64,000 bases of DNA, taken from the NCBI RefSeq assembly GCF_001875655.1, contig NZ_MKEQ01000001.1:3658001-3722000 (forward strand), written 5' to 3'. Made by a program: the position numbers and the translations under genes. Source of the stretch: Enterobacter hormaechei ATCC 49162 (GTDB taxonomy: Bacteria; Pseudomonadota; Gammaproteobacteria; Enterobacterales; Enterobacteriaceae). Every line of letters starts with the position of its first letter. Within the stretch, counting starts at the first letter, position 1. Positions 8,709 to 24,341 of the stretch are shown piece after piece. The notes beneath the pieces were generated by a model. It saw only the letters and a list, made by a program, of their open reading frames with translations. It searched no databases and was not told the origin of the DNA.

Positions 8709-9722
8709 ATGAACATTTTACTTACTGGTGGTGCTGGATATATTGGTAGCCATATCGCAGTAGAGTTAATCCACGAAGATTATAATGTTTTTTTATTTGA
8801 TAATCTTTCTAATTCAAAAGATATTGTTGTAGAAAAAATATATCAAATCACTGGTAAAAAACCTTTCCTTTACAAGGGGGATTTATTATCATTTGATGAA
8901 TTACAATCTTTTTTTTCTAAATATAAAATTGATCAGGTGATCCATTTAGGCGCTTTAAAATCAGTAGGTGAGTCAGTTGGTGAGCCTATCAAGTATTATC
9001 TTAATAATATAACTGGTACTTTAAATTTAGTTAAGGTTATGGATTGTTTTGGGGTTAGGGATCTTATATTTAGTTCATCAGCAACTGTTTATGGGAATCC
9101 TAAATCGTTACCATTGACTGAGTCCTCGCCTACAGGTGAAGTCCAAAACCCCTATGGGTATACTAAATTAATGGTTGAACATATTTTAGAAGATTTATGT
9201 CGTTCCAATTCAGAATGGAATATTACTTCTTTGAGATATTTCAATCCAGTAGGTGCTCACCCTAGTGGATTAATTGGAGAAGATCCACATGACATTCCTA
9301 ACAATATCCTCCCATACATTACACAGGTAGCTATCGGTAGACGAGAGCAGCTATGTATTTTTGGGGATGACTATGATACTAAAGATGGCACTGGTGTGCG
9401 CGATTACATTCATGTTCAAGATCTTGCTTTAGGGCATATAGCTGCATTAAAAAGAATAAAAAAACAAAATAAGTATCAAGTATATAATTTAGGTACAGGA
9501 AGGGGGTATTCAGTACTCGAACTAATACACACTTTCGAGAAAATTAATCGTATATCAATTCCATACCTAATAACAGAACGACGTGAAGGGGATATTGCTG
9601 AATGCTGGTCTTCCCCTGCCCTTGCTGAACAAGAGCTGGGATGGCGAGCTTGTAAAACATTAGACGATATGTTGCAGGATGCATGGAATTTTCAAGTTAA
9701 AAACCCTAACGGTATGAAATAA
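8709..9722 (+). CDS. galE: UDP-glucose / UDP-GlcNAc 4-epimerase (GalE/Gne family)
   Basis: 337 aa, the usual GalE length. Rossmann motif GGAGYIGS at 7-14, SSSATVYG at 122-129, and Y149-x3-K153 form the extended short-chain dehydrogenase active site using NAD. It interconverts UDP-Glc/UDP-Gal and perhaps UDP-GlcNAc/UDP-GalNAc. Last gene of the AT-rich block, 20 bases after the third GT4. A dedicated epimerase within an O locus usually acts as gne, making GalNAc for the O unit, but substrate choice cannot be settled from these motifs; a housekeeping galE in a gal operon would be expected elsewhere. Confidence 0.9.
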   Translation: MNILLTGGAGYIGSHIAVELIHEDYNVFLFDNLSNSKDIVVEKIYQITGKKPFLYKGDLLSFDELQSFFSKYKIDQVIHLGALKSVGESVGEPIKYYLNNITGTLNLVKVMDCFGVRDLIFSSSATVYGNPKSLPLTESSPTGEVQNPYGYTKLMVEHILEDLCRSNSEWNITSLRYFNPVGAHPSGLIGEDPHDIPNNILPYITQVAIGRREQLCIFGDDYDTKDGTGVRDYIHVQDLALGHIAALKRIKKQNKYQVYNLGTGRGYSVLELIHTFEKINRISIPYLITERREGDIAECWSSPALAEQELGWRACKTLDDMLQDAWNFQVKNPNGMK

Positions 9723-9815
9723 AAATAGTTATTTAACATGTTATTTATTGATGTGTTATCATCTTAAGCATTTACAGTGATTCTTAATGACAATCAAATT
9801 TCATAGGAGTAAAGC

Positions 9816-11222
9816 ATGTCCAAGCAACAGATCGGCGTTGTCGGTATGGCAGTGATGGGGCGCAACCTGGCGCTCAACATCGAAAGCCGTGGTTATACCG
9901 TCTCCGTTTTCAACCGCTCCCGTGATAAGACCGAAGAAGTCATCGCTGAGAATCCAGGCAAAAAACTGGTTCCTTTCTATACGGTTAAAGAGTTCGTTGA
10001 GTCTCTGGAAACACCTCGTCGTATCCTGTTAATGGTGAAAGCGGGCGCAGGTACCGACGCTGCTATCGATTCACTGAAACCGTATCTGGATAAAGGCGAC
10101 ATCATTATTGATGGCGGTAATACCTTCTTCCACGACACCATTCGTCGTAACCGTGAGCTGTCTGCTGAAGGCTTCAACTTCATTGGTACTGGCGTATCCG
10201 GCGGTGAAGAGGGCGCCCTGAAAGGTCCATCTATCATGCCTGGCGGTCAGAAAGAAGCGTACGAACTGGTCGCGCCCATCCTGACCAAAATCGCAGCCGT
10301 AGCTGAAGACGGCGAGCCGTGCGTGACCTATATCGGTCCTGATGGCGCTGGTCATTACGTGAAAATGGTTCACAACGGCATTGAATATGGCGACATGCAG
10401 CTGATTGCTGAAGCCTACTCTCTGCTGAAAGGTGGCCTGAACCTCTCCAACGAAGAACTCGCAGAGACCTTCACCGAGTGGAACAAAGGCGAACTGAACA
10501 GCTATCTGATCGACATCACCAAAGATATCTTCACCAAGAAAGATGAAGAGGGTAAATACCTGGTCGATGTGATTCTTGACGAAGCGGCGAACAAAGGTAC
10601 CGGTAAATGGACCAGCCAGAGCTCTCTGGACCTGGGTGAACCGCTGTCTCTGATCACCGAATCCGTATTTGCACGTTATATCTCTTCTCTGAAAGAGCAG
10701 CGCGTAGCGGCATCTAAAGTGCTGTCTGGCCCGCAGGCTAAACCCGCTGGTGATAAAGCGGAGTTCGTAGAAAAAGTCCGTCGCGCGCTGTATCTGGGTA
10801 AAATCGTCTCTTACGCGCAGGGCTTCTCTCAGCTGCGTGCGGCATCTGACGAGAACAACTGGGATCTGAACTACGGTGAGATTGCGAAGATCTTCCGTGC
10901 CGGCTGTATCATTCGCGCTCAGTTCCTGCAAAAAATCACCGATGCCTATGCTGAGAATGCGGGTATCGCAAACCTTCTGCTGGCACCTTACTTCAAACAA
11001 ATTGCTGACGAATATCAGCAGGCGCTGCGTGATGTGGTTGCGTACGCCGTGCAGAATGGTATCCCGGTTCCGACCTTCTCCGCTGCGGTGGCGTACTATG
11101 ACAGCTATCGCGCTGCCGTTCTGCCAGCGAACCTGATTCAGGCACAGCGTGACTACTTCGGTGCGCATACCTACAAGCGTACGGATAAAGAAGGTGTGTT
11201 CCACACCGAATGGCTGGATTAA
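9816..11222 (+). CDS. gnd: 6-phosphogluconate dehydrogenase (decarboxylating)
   Basis: 468 aa, full length. NADP-binding [13 protein letters not shown] at the N-terminus, the SGGEEGA substrate segment, and the catalytic lysine in [19 protein letters not shown]. Oxidises 6-phosphogluconate to ribulose 5-phosphate plus CO2 in the pentose phosphate pathway. Preceded by a strong TAGGAG site before ATG at 9816. It marks the 3' flank of the O-antigen cluster, and base composition returns abruptly to backbone values here. gnd is a known recombination partner during O-locus exchange. Confidence 0.99.
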   Translation: MSKQQIGVVGMAVMGRNLALNIESRGYTVSVFNRSRDKTEEVIAENPGKKLVPFYTVKEFVESLETPRRILLMVKAGAGTDAAIDSLKPYLDKGDIIIDGGNTFFHDTIRRNRELSAEGFNFIGTGVSGGEEGALKGPSIMPGGQKEAYELVAPILTKIAAVAEDGEPCVTYIGPDGAGHYVKMVHNGIEYGDMQLIAEAYSLLKGGLNLSNEELAETFTEWNKGELNSYLIDITKDIFTKKDEEGKYLVDVILDEAANKGTGKWTSQSSLDLGEPLSLITESVFARYISSLKEQRVAASKVLSGPQAKPAGDKAEFVEKVRRALYLGKIVSYAQGFSQLRAASDENNWDLNYGEIAKIFRAGCIIRAQFLQKITDAYAENAGIANLLLAPYFKQIADEYQQALRDVVAYAVQNGIPVPTFSAAVAYYDSYRAAVLPANLIQAQRDYFGAHTYKRTDKEGVFHTEWLD

Positions 11223-11242
11223 TATACGGTTAGCCATGCCAT

Positions 11243-11273
11243 CAAGCCCGGTAGAGATACCGGGCTTTTTTAT
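11243..11273 (+). terminator. gnd terminator
   Basis: AAGCCCGGTA and TACCGGGCTT arms with a four-base loop, followed by a T run. It separates gnd from rmlB. Confidence 0.85.
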
Positions 11274-11311
11274 CTTGCCCGTTCCACCTACTATTTAATG
11301 GAATAGATTAC

Positions 11312-12397
11312 GTGAAAATTCTAGTTACTGGCGGTGCCGGTTTTATCGGTTCCGCGGTTATCCGACATATTATTAGCAATACTCGGGATAGCGTTGTTAA
11401 CGTTGATAAATTGACCTATGCCGGTAATCTGGAATCCTTGCGTGAAGTAAGCGATAGCGAACGCTATGTTTTTGAGTATGCCGATATATGTGATAAAGAG
11501 GCAATGGCGCGTATTTTTGCTACCCATCAGCCTGATGCGATAATGCACCTGGCTGCCGAGAGCCATGTTGATCGTTCTATTACCGGTCCCGCTGCGTTTA
11601 TTGAAACCAATATTGTTGGCACGTATATTCTGTTAGAAACAAGTCGTGCTTACTGGTCTTCACTGGACGAGGCAGCAAAATCCGCCTTCCGTTTCCATCA
11701 CATTTCAACTGATGAGGTTTACGGCGATCTGCCTCATCCCGATGAACATTATGACTCCACCCCGTTACCGCTGTTTACCGAGAAAACAGCGTACCAGCCA
11801 AGCAGCCCTTACTCAGCGTCAAAAGCGTCCAGCGATCATTTAGTTCGAGCCTGGATACGCACCTATGGTTTACCTGGGATTGTGACAAATTGTTCGAATA
11901 ATTATGGCCCATACCACTTTCCTGAAAAGCTGATCCCTCTTGTTATCCTTAATGCGCTGGATAATAAACCATTGCCGATCTACGGTAAGGGCGATCAAAT
12001 TCGTGACTGGTTATACGTTGAAGACCATGCTCGTGCACTGTATACGGTTCTGACCACGGGTAAGCCGGGAGAAACCTATAATATTGGCGGCCATAACGAG
12101 AAGAAAAATATTGAAGTCGTTCAGACAATTTGTGATCTGCTCGATGACATGGTACCGAAAGAAACATCCTATCGCGCACAAATTACTTATGTCGCGGACC
12201 GACCAGGTCACGACAGACGTTATGCAATTGATGCTCATAAAATTAGCGACGAGCTCGGATGGACTCCTCTGGAAACCTTTGAAAGCGGCATCCGTAAAAC
12301 GGTTAAATGGTATTTGAATAACCAGGAGTGGGTATCCAATGTGAAAAGCGGCGCCTATAAGAGCTGGATTGAGCAGAATTATGGGGAGCGTAAGTAA
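11312..12397 (+). CDS. rfbB: dTDP-glucose 4,6-dehydratase
   Basis: 361 aa, also called RmlB. GGAGFIGS at residues 7-14 binds NAD; the active-site pair is in [10 protein letters not shown], and the preceding [11 protein letters not shown] segment carries the Thr-Asp-Glu triad typical of the dehydratase. Converts dTDP-glucose to dTDP-4-keto-6-deoxyglucose. GTG start at 11312. The stop is followed at once by the rmlA ATG, so the two form an operon. No rmlC, rmlD or other user of the product is nearby. ECA biosynthesis has its own copy (rffG) elsewhere in enterics, so this pair is a second source. Confidence 0.95.
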   Translation: MKILVTGGAGFIGSAVIRHIISNTRDSVVNVDKLTYAGNLESLREVSDSERYVFEYADICDKEAMARIFATHQPDAIMHLAAESHVDRSITGPAAFIETNIVGTYILLETSRAYWSSLDEAAKSAFRFHHISTDEVYGDLPHPDEHYDSTPLPLFTEKTAYQPSSPYSASKASSDHLVRAWIRTYGLPGIVTNCSNNYGPYHFPEKLIPLVILNALDNKPLPIYGKGDQIRDWLYVEDHARALYTVLTTGKPGETYNIGGHNEKKNIEVVQTICDLLDDMVPKETSYRAQITYVADRPGHDRRYAIDAHKISDELGWTPLETFESGIRKTVKWYLNNQEWVSNVKSGAYKSWIEQNYGERK

Positions 12398-13279
12398 ATG
12401 ACGAAACGTAAAGGGATTATATTAGCTGGCGGATCGGGTACACGTCTTTATCCCGTGACTATGGCCGTAAGTAAGCAATTGTTGCCAATTTACGATAAGC
12501 CAATGATCTATTATCCGCTCTCTACGCTTATGCTGGCAGGTATACGGGATATTCTGATTATCAGCACGCCCCAGGACACTCCCCGTTTTGAACAACTTCT
12601 CGGAAACGGTAACCAGTGGGGGTTGCATATTCAGTACAAAGTGCAACCAAGTCCTGATGGACTGGCACAAGCTTTTATTCTGGGTGAAGAGTTTATCGGT
12701 GAGGATAATTGTGCGTTGGTATTAGGCGATAATATTTTCTACGGACACGATCTCCCCAGACTGCTTGAAGGCGCAGCAAGCCAGCAAGAGGGGGCGACGG
12801 TTTTCGCCTATCACGTCAGCGACCCGGAACGCTATGGCGTCGTTGAGTTTGATAAAGACGGCACCGCGATTGGCCTTGAAGAGAAACCTCAACAGCCCAA
12901 GAGTAATTACGCAATAACCGGTCTCTATTTTTACGACAACGATGTGATTGAGATGGCCAAAAGTTTATCGCCGTCCGAGCGCGGTGAACTGGAAATTACC
13001 GACATCAACCGCATCTATATGCAGCAGGGACGGTTGTCCGTCGCGATGATGAGACGCGGTTACGCCTGGCTGGATACCGGAACGCATCAAAGTATGATCG
13101 AGGCGAGCAATTTTATTGCCACTATCGAAGAGCGACAGGGTCTCAAGGTATCTTGCCCTGAAGAGATCGCATTCCGTCGAGGCTTTATCGATGCTGAACA
13201 ACTTCGGATACTCGCTGAGCCACTGAAGAAGACCGGATATGGTCAATATCTGCTGAATCTGACCAAGGGATTAGTCTGA
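12398..13279 (+). CDS. rfbA: Glucose-1-phosphate thymidylyltransferase
   Basis: 293 aa, also called Rml[12 protein letters not shown] near the N-terminus is the pyrophosphorylase loop, followed by [18 protein letters not shown]; the [12 protein letters not shown] and [20 protein letters not shown] segments are characteristic. Makes dTDP-glucose from dTTP and glucose 1-phosphate, feeding RmlB, whose gene it abuts with no spacer. Full length and intact. The missing partners for rhamnose synthesis are noted under findings. Confidence 0.95.
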   Translation: MTKRKGIILAGGSGTRLYPVTMAVSKQLLPIYDKPMIYYPLSTLMLAGIRDILIISTPQDTPRFEQLLGNGNQWGLHIQYKVQPSPDGLAQAFILGEEFIGEDNCALVLGDNIFYGHDLPRLLEGAASQQEGATVFAYHVSDPERYGVVEFDKDGTAIGLEEKPQQPKSNYAITGLYFYDNDVIEMAKSLSPSERGELEITDINRIYMQQGRLSVAMMRRGYAWLDTGTHQSMIEASNFIATIEERQGLKVSCPEEIAFRRGFIDAEQLRILAEPLKKTGYGQYLLNLTKGLV

Positions 13280-13286
13280 TTTGACG

Positions 13287-13313
13287 CAGTAAGCAGTTTC
13301 CCCCTGCTTACTG
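13287..13313 (+). repeat. Perfect inverted repeat after rmlA
   Basis: CAGTAAGCAG and CTGCTTACTG arms of ten bases enclose a seven-base loop, 8 bases past the rmlA stop. No T run follows, so it is either a weak terminator or an mRNA 3' stabiliser. Confidence 0.5.
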
Positions 13314-13518
13314 TCGAGTGCCCTTTAACGTCTTATTGTTGCTGTAAAACAGCTGCTTTGCTTAGTGTAATGATAAGCCGTTTTGGTGAGCAAAAACATT
13401 TTTCAAAAATCCTGAAACCTTGACAGTGAATGAGTATTAGCGCTAAAAAACTCCTAGTTAATCATTGTGGTGGCCGTTATATGGCTATCAAAAACTCAAA
13501 CGTGTAGAAGTCAAACAA

Positions 13519-14685
13519 ATGAAAATAACTATCTCCGGAACAGGCTATGTTGGTCTCTCAAACGGTATTCTGATTGCACAAAACCATGAAGTGGTTGCGC
13601 TGGATATCGTGCAGGCAAAAGTGGACATGCTTAACCAGAAGAAGTCCCCGATCGTCGATAAAGAGATTGAAGAATACCTCGCGACCAAACCGCTGAACTT
13701 CCGCGCCACCACGGACAAAGAAGATGCCTACCGCGATGCGGATTTCGTCATCATCGCCACGCCAACCGACTACGATCCTAAAACCAACTACTTCAATACC
13801 TCTACCGTTGAAGCGGTGATCAAAGACGTTACGGCAATCAACCCTAACGCGGTGATGATCATCAAATCGACGATTCCAGTGGGCTTCACCAAATCGATTA
13901 AAGAAGAGTTGGGTATTGATAATGTCTTCTTCTCGCCGGAATTTCTCCGCGAGGGCAGGGCGTTATACGATAACCTGCACCCATCCCGTATCGTGATTGG
14001 CGAGCGTTCCGAGCGTGCAGAGCGTTTTGCTGCGTTGCTTCAGGAAGGCGCAATCAAAAAAGACGTGCCGGTGCTGTTCACAGATTCCACAGAAGCTGAG
14101 GCCATTAAGCTTTTCGCCAATACCTATCTGGCGATGCGTGTGGCTTACTTCAACGAGCTGGACAGCTATGCCGAGAGCCTGGGGCTGAACACCCGTCAGA
14201 TCATCGAGGGCGTGTGTCTTGACCCGCGTATCGGCAACCATTACAACAACCCGTCCTTCGGTTACGGTGGCTACTGCCTGCCAAAAGATACCAAGCAGCT
14301 GCTGGCTAACTATCAGGCAGTGCCGAATAACCTGATTTCCGCGATTGTGGATGCTAACCGTACGCGTAAAGACTTCATATCTGACTCCATTCTTGCGCGT
14401 CAGCCGAAAGTAGTGGGCGTGTATCGTCTGATCATGAAGAGCGGTTCCGATAACTTCCGCGCTTCTTCCATTCAGGGGATCATGAAGCGTATTAAGGCGA
14501 AGGGCGTGCAGGTCATTATTTATGAACCGGCCATGCAAGAAGACGAGTTCTTCCACTCTCGCGTCATTCGCGATCTGGATGCATTCAAGAAAGAAGCGGA
14601 TGTAATTATCTCCAACCGTATGGCGGAAGAGCTGGCGGACGTGAAAGATAAAGTTTACACCCGCGATTTGTTCGGCAGCGATTGA
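13519..14685 (+). CDS. ugd: UDP-glucose 6-dehydrogenase
   Basis: 388 aa from ATG at 13519, the standard Ugd length; in-frame codons from 13465 are not conserved. GTGYVGLS at residues 7-14 binds NAD and [11 protein letters not shown] carries the catalytic cysteine. Oxidises UDP-glucose to UDP-glucuronate for colanic acid, Ara4N lipid A modification and, with the neighbouring epimerase, UDP-galacturonate. Separated from rmlA by 239 bases that include a TTGACA-like element near 13422; no clear PmrA or Rcs site could be assigned by eye. Convergent with the epimerase gene across a shared terminator. Confidence 0.98.
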   Translation: MKITISGTGYVGLSNGILIAQNHEVVALDIVQAKVDMLNQKKSPIVDKEIEEYLATKPLNFRATTDKEDAYRDADFVIIATPTDYDPKTNYFNTSTVEAVIKDVTAINPNAVMIIKSTIPVGFTKSIKEELGIDNVFFSPEFLREGRALYDNLHPSRIVIGERSERAERFAALLQEGAIKKDVPVLFTDSTEAEAIKLFANTYLAMRVAYFNELDSYAESLGLNTRQIIEGVCLDPRIGNHYNNPSFGYGGYCLPKDTKQLLANYQAVPNNLISAIVDANRTRKDFISDSILARQPKVVGVYRLIMKSGSDNFRASSIQGIMKRIKAKGVQVIIYEPAMQEDEFFHSRVIRDLDAFKKEADVIISNRMAEELADVKDKVYTRDLFGSD

Positions 14686-14702
14686 TTAAAATCGTGATAT
14701 AA

Positions 14703-14735
14703 AAAAACCCGGCACTTTGCCGGGTTTTTTGTTTT
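14703..14735. terminator. Bidirectional terminator between ugd and uge
   Basis: AAACCCGGCA and TGCCGGGTTT arms with a three-base loop, flanked by A and T runs on both sides, so it can stop transcripts from both convergent genes. Confidence 0.9.
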
Positions 14736-15739
14736 TAAACATTATAGAAGTTGCGGTACCAGTCGACGAAGTTTTTCACGCCCTCTTTGACTGAGGTTTG
14801 TGGTGTAAACCCAATGACGTCGTACAGCGCTTTGGTGTCTGCACTGGTCTCCAGTACGTCACCTGGCTGGATCGGCATCATATTTTTCACCGCTTCTTTG
14901 CCCAGCGCCTCTTCAAGCGCGGTGATGTAATCCATCAGTTCGACAGGTGAACTGTTACCGATATTGTACACGCGATACGGGGCAGAGCTGGTTGCTGGCG
15001 AACCGGTTTCGACTGTCCAGTCGGCATCGGCCTGAGGAATAACGTCCTGCAAGCGAATAATCGCTTCCGCAATATCATCAATATAGGTGAAGTCGCGCTT
15101 CATCTTGCCGTAGTTGTATACGTCGATGCTGTTGCCTTCAATCATGGCTTTGGTGAATTTAAACAGCGCCATGTCCGGGCGTCCCCACGGGCCATACACG
15201 GTAAAGAAGCGCAGGCCAGTGGTCGGCAGATTATACAGATGCGAATAGGTATGCGACATCAGCTCATTGGCTTTTTTGGTTGCCGCATACAGGGATACCG
15301 GATGGTCTACGGAGTCGTCAGTAGAAAACGGCATCTTACGGTTAAGGCCGTAAACGGAACTGGATGACGCATACAGAAGATGCTGAACCTTGTTGTGGCG
15401 ACAGCCTTCCAGCACGTTCAGGTGACCTACCAGGTTAGCATCTGCGTAGGCATGGGGGTTTTCCAGTGAGTAACGAACGCCCGCCTGTGCGGCAAGATGG
15501 ATCACGCGGTCAAATTTCTCCTCAGCGAAGAGATTTGCCATGCCCTCGCGGTCCGCTAAGTCCAGCTTGTGGAAGGCGAAACTCTCGGATTTGAGCAGTT
15601 CGAGGCGAGCGAGCTTGAGGTTAGGGTCATAGTAATCATTCAGGTTATCAATCCCAACAACTTCATGCCCTGCATCAAGCAGGCGCTTGCTGACATGAGA
15701 ACCGATAAAGCCCGCCGCGCCCGTTACCAGAAATTTCAT
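14735..15739 (-). CDS. uge: UDP-glucuronate 4-epimerase
   Basis: 334 aa starting [24 protein letters not shown] at 15739 has an AGGGAAG ribosome site; an in-frame extension upstream is not needed. GAAGFIGS binds NAD, SSSSVYG and YAATK provide the extended SDR active site, and the [15 protein letters not shown] segment is typical of the GlcA epimerase (Uge/WcaG/LspL) group. Interconverts UDP-GlcA and UDP-GalA, using the product of the convergent ugd gene. In Klebsiella the equivalent enzyme supplies GalA for LPS core and capsule. GalA use here is inferred. Confidence 0.9.
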   Translation of the reverse strand: MKFLVTGAAGFIGSHVSKRLLDAGHEVVGIDNLNDYYDPNLKLARLELLKSESFAFHKLDLADREGMANLFAEEKFDRVIHLAAQAGVRYSLENPHAYADANLVGHLNVLEGCRHNKVQHLLYASSSSVYGLNRKMPFSTDDSVDHPVSLYAATKKANELMSHTYSHLYNLPTTGLRFFTVYGPWGRPDMALFKFTKAMIEGNSIDVYNYGKMKRDFTYIDDIAEAIIRLQDVIPQADADWTVETGSPATSSAPYRVYNIGNSSPVELMDYITALEEALGKEAVKNMMPIQPGDVLETSADTKALYDVIGFTPQTSVKEGVKNFVDWYRNFYNV

Positions 15740-15933
15740 AACTTCCCTCATATAATCTGTGTTCTTGTTGATGCCAGTGGGCATCAAAGTCCATCTATGA
15801 TAACGCGTTGGGCTCGACATACATAACCCATCTTTCCGATATAACTCATCGGATTCTTATAGAAAATTCCGCAGCAACAGATACACTATGGAAACAAGAT
15901 TATGTTTGCCCTTTTTCATCTGTTAGGGATTGT

Positions 15934-16914
15934 ATGACGCAAAACAACAATAACCTGGTCACACGCAGTAATGACCCGGAGCAAATTGATTTACTGGATT
16001 TAATGCTACAGCTGTGGCGTGGTAAATGGGTGATTGGAGCATTTGTTGCTGCTCTTATCGTTCTTGCTGGCGTTTACATCACTGTGGCCAAAGAGAAATG
16101 GACGTCATCTGCCATCATAGCCCAACCTGATGCGGCTCAAATTGCCACATATTCCAATGCATTGAATATCCTCTATGGCGGTGCTGCACCTTCAATGATG
16201 GACATACAGAATCGTGCTATTGGACGTTTTAACACTTCTTTCTCAGCCTTAGCGCAGGCTCTTGAGAATCAGGATGCACCAGAGAAACTAATCATCGAAC
16301 CAACGGTCAAAGGGCAGTCTTTACCTTTAACCGTAAGCTATCAGAGCGATTCGGCTGAAGCAGCGCAAAAGCAATTAGCTCAGTACATCCAACAGGTTGA
16401 CGAACAAACGGCTAAAGAACTGACGCTTGACCTCAGAGACAACCTCAAGCAGCAGATCACAACCCTGAACGACTCCCTTCAGAACCAGGAAAAAGTGGCT
16501 CAGGAGCAAAAGGATCTGCGTATTAAGCAGATTTCTGAAGCGCTTAAGGACGCGGAAGCCGCGAAAATTAGCACACCGCAGCTTCAGCAAACTCAGGATG
16601 TTACTCAGGAAACCATGTTCCTACTGGGTACCGTAGCGCTCAAATCAATGGTCGATAACGAAGCATCCCGTCCGCTGATCTTCCCTGGCTCTTACTATCA
16701 GACCAAAAAGAATTTACTGGATATTCAGAATCTCAACATTATTCCAGACACTATTCACGTCTATCGTTACGTCATGAAACCGAATTTGCCTATTTATCGT
16801 GACAGCCCTAAGAAAGCCATCACCCTCATCCTTGCCGTTCTCCTCGGCGGGATCATCGGTTCTGCTGTCGTCCTTGGCCGTAACGCGCTGAGAAACTACA
16901 AACCAAGAGCCTGA
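15934..16914 (+). CDS. wzzB: Wzz O-antigen chain length determinant
   Basis: 326 aa, equal to the usual WzzB length, from ATG at 15934 after AGGGA. One membrane segment lies near residues 30-50, followed by a long periplasmic helical region with coiled-coil character (about 180-250); a second, proline-containing membrane segment lies near 295-318. It forms inner-membrane oligomers that set the modal length of Wzy-polymerised O antigen. Divergent from uge across 194 bases. Upstream in-frame codons back to 15808 lack family resemblance. Confidence 0.95.
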   Translation: MTQNNNNLVTRSNDPEQIDLLDLMLQLWRGKWVIGAFVAALIVLAGVYITVAKEKWTSSAIIAQPDAAQIATYSNALNILYGGAAPSMMDIQNRAIGRFNTSFSALAQALENQDAPEKLIIEPTVKGQSLPLTVSYQSDSAEAAQKQLAQYIQQVDEQTAKELTLDLRDNLKQQITTLNDSLQNQEKVAQEQKDLRIKQISEALKDAEAAKISTPQLQQTQDVTQETMFLLGTVALKSMVDNEASRPLIFPGSYYQTKKNLLDIQNLNIIPDTIHVYRYVMKPNLPIYRDSPKKAITLILAVLLGGIIGSAVVLGRNALRNYKPRA

Positions 16915-16921
16915 TGTACAC

Positions 16922-16956
16922 ATAAAAAAAGACCGGGTTTCCCCGGTCTTTTTTAT
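16922..16956. terminator. Bidirectional terminator between wzzB and hisI
   Basis: AAAAAGACCGGG and CCCGGTCTTTTT arms around a short loop, A-rich on one side and T-rich on the other. It overlaps the last codons of hisI and serves both convergent units. Confidence 0.9.
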
Positions 16957-17557
16957 TTATGCCGATTCCGCAAATTCTCAATCACCGTCGTCAAATCCAG
17001 CTCCTGATCCTGAAGCAGCACCAGCAGGTGATACATCAAATCCGACGCTTCGTTCGTCAGCTCCTCCCGGTCATGCACGGTGGCCGCCAGCGCCGTTTCA
17101 ACGCCTTCCTCGCCCACTTTCTGCGCAATACGCTTGGTGCCACTGGCGTACAGCTTCGCCGTGTATGAGCTCTCAGGATCCGCTGACTTACGCTCTGCCA
17201 GCAGTTGTTCCAGTTGATAGAGGAACAGCCACTGGTGGCTCGCCTCGCCGAAGCAGCTGCTGGTGCCTTTATGGCAGGTCGGCCCAATCGGGTTGACCAG
17301 CACCAGCAGGGTGTCGTTGTCGCAGTCTGGCGTAATGCTGACCATGTTCAGGAAGTGGCCCGAGGTTTCCCCTTTCGTCCACAGGCGCTGTTTGGTGCGC
17401 GAGAAAAATGTCACCTTGCCGCTGTCGAGCGTTTTTGCCAGTGCCTCCTGGTTCATGTATCCCAGCATCAGCACTTCGCCTGAAACGGCATGCTGTACAA
17501 CCACCGGCAGTAATCCGTCAGTTTTTTCCCAGTCCAGCTGCGCCTGTTGTTGCTCTG

Positions 17558-17564
<7 letters not shown>
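16953..17564 (-). CDS. hisI: Phosphoribosyl-AMP cyclohydrolase / phosphoribosyl-ATP pyrophosphatase
   Basis: 203 aa bifunctional HisIE. The N-terminal cyclohydrolase half (about 1-110) contains [23 protein letters not shown] and the zinc-ligand region around CHKGTSSCF; the C-terminal pyrophosphatase half has the [13 protein letters not shown] and [12 protein letters not shown] helices. Catalyses steps 2 and 3 of histidine synthesis. Last gene of the his operon, overlapping hisF by 7 bases. Confidence 0.98.
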
Positions 17565-23069
<5,505 letters not shown>

Positions 23070-23074
23070 GGTCG

Positions 23075-23974
23075 TTACTCCATCATCTTCTCAATTGGCA
23101 GCACCAGAATAGAGCTTGCGCCCAGCGCCTTCAGTTTTTCCATGGTTTCCCAGAACAGGGTTTCACTGCTGACCATGTGCATCGCCACGCGTTGCTGGTC
23201 GCCCGCCAGCGGCAGAATGGTTGGACGCTCTGCGCCTGGCAGCAGGGCAATCACCTCCTCCAGACGCTCGGTTGGCGCATGCATCATGATGTATTTGGAT
23301 TCGCGCGCCTGAATCACGCCCTGAATACGGGTCAGCAGCTTGTCGATGAGCTGTTGTTTGGCCTCAGCCATCTCGCCGTCGCGCTGGATAAGGCACGCTT
23401 TGGAGCGGTAGATCACTTCCACTTCGCGCAGGCCGTTCGCTTCCAGCGTGGCGCCGGTGGAGACCAGGTCACAGATGGCATCGGCCAGGCCCGCACGCGG
23501 CGCCACTTCTACAGAGCCATTCAGCAGACAGGATTTAAACTGCACGCCTTTTTGATCGAGGTAACGCTTCAGCAGGTGAGGGTAAGAGGTGGCAATACGT
23601 TTGCCGTTCAGCGCGGCCGGGCCGTCCCAGGCTTCGTCGACCGGCGTGGCCAGCGACAGGCGGCAGCCGCCGAAGTCCAGACGACGCAGGGTAAAGTAGC
23701 GTGGATCTTCGCCCTGCGCGCGGCGGGTTAATAACTCTTCTTCCAGGACGTTTTCACCGATGATGCCGAGATCAACGACGCCATCCATCACCAGACCCGG
23801 GATATCGTCATCACGTACGCGCAGAATGTCGATCGGCATATTTTCAGCCAGTGCGATCAGACGCTGGGTGTGCAGGTTAATTTTAATCCCGCAGCGGGCC
23901 AGCAGTTCGCGTGAATCGTCGCTTAAACGGCCTGATTTTTGAATAGCTATGCGTAAACGTGAGTTATCTAACAT
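23075..23974 (-). CDS. hisG: ATP phosphoribosyltransferase
   Basis: 299 aa long-form enzyme, with catalytic and C-terminal ACT-like regulatory domains. [12 protein letters not shown] at the N-terminus and the PRPP loop around [14 protein letters not shown] are conserved. First committed step of the pathway, feedback-inhibited by histidine. First structural gene of the operon, located after the leader and attenuator. Confidence 0.98.
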   Translation of the reverse strand: MLDNSRLRIAIQKSGRLSDDSRELLARCGIKINLHTQRLIALAENMPIDILRVRDDDIPGLVMDGVVDLGIIGENVLEEELLTRRAQGEDPRYFTLRRLDFGGCRLSLATPVDEAWDGPAALNGKRIATSYPHLLKRYLDQKGVQFKSCLLNGSVEVAPRAGLADAICDLVSTGATLEANGLREVEVIYRSKACLIQRDGEMAEAKQQLIDKLLTRIQGVIQARESKYIMMHAPTERLEEVIALLPGAERPTILPLAGDQQRVAMHMVSSETLFWETMEKLKALGASSILVLPIEKMME

Positions 23975-24023
23975 TCTGTGTTCCTCGTTATCCTGTTTTA
24001 ACCTGTCTGAATGCGGTCCAAAA

Positions 24024-24057
24024 AAAAGCCCCCGGAAGAAGATCTTCCGGGGGCTTT
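24024..24057 (-). terminator. his operon attenuator terminator
   Basis: GCCCCCGGAAG at 24028-24038 pairs with CTTCCGGGGGC at 24044-24054; read on the minus strand it ends in a U run. It lies between the leader peptide and hisG, where ribosome position on the His codons decides between terminator and antiterminator. Confidence 0.95.
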
Positions 24058-24118
24058 TTCATGCGTTCATGCACCACTGGAAGATCCAAACGTCTTCCAG
24101 CACACATCGCCTGAAAGA

Positions 24119-24169
24119 CTAGTCAGGATGATGGTGATGATGGTGATTTTTAAAAGGAACGCGTGTCAT
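24119..24169 (-). CDS. hisL: his operon leader peptide
   Basis: 16 aa, MTRVPFKNHHHHHHPD. Six consecutive histidine codons make translation a sensor of charged tRNA-His. The E. coli peptide as I recall it has seven histidines and Q in place of P5; here the first of the seven positions is Asn. Too short for routine gene calling but unmistakable by sequence and position before the attenuator. Confidence 0.97.
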   Translation of the reverse strand: MTRVPFKNHHHHHHPD

Positions 24170-24208
24170 ATAAATTCTCGTTGAATGCTTATGCATTTGA
24201 TGTCTTTT

Positions 24209-24238
24209 AACCTAAACCAGTTGTACGCCATAAAGCAA
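24209..24238 (-). promoter_or_regulatory. his operon promoter
   Basis: On the minus strand TTGCTT (24233-24238) and TAGGTT (24209-24214) are 18 bases apart, and the downstream TAAAAGACATC matches the known enteric hisp1 region. Distance to hisL is about 40 bases. Confidence 0.8.
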
Positions 24239-24341
24239 GGGCTTTTTTTGATCATTAATTCATTTCATATTGATGGTATGAATTGTGCGTTCCACCAGGC
24301 TGGCGTAGCCTTATAACAGGCGTCGTTAAGCGGAGAATGTA

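Noticed and set aside
10071..11237. Long open frame antisense to gnd
   Set aside because: It mirrors gnd codon structure, has no ribosome site or recognisable family, and lies opposite a highly conserved gene.
13400..13518. PmrA or RcsB site before ugd
   Set aside because: Expected from E. coli, but no half-site pair convincing by eye was found in the gap.
15740..15820. 27-codon N-terminal extension of uge
   Set aside because: The extension lacks family resemblance, while ATG at 15739 has a strong ribosome site and gives the standard Rossmann start.
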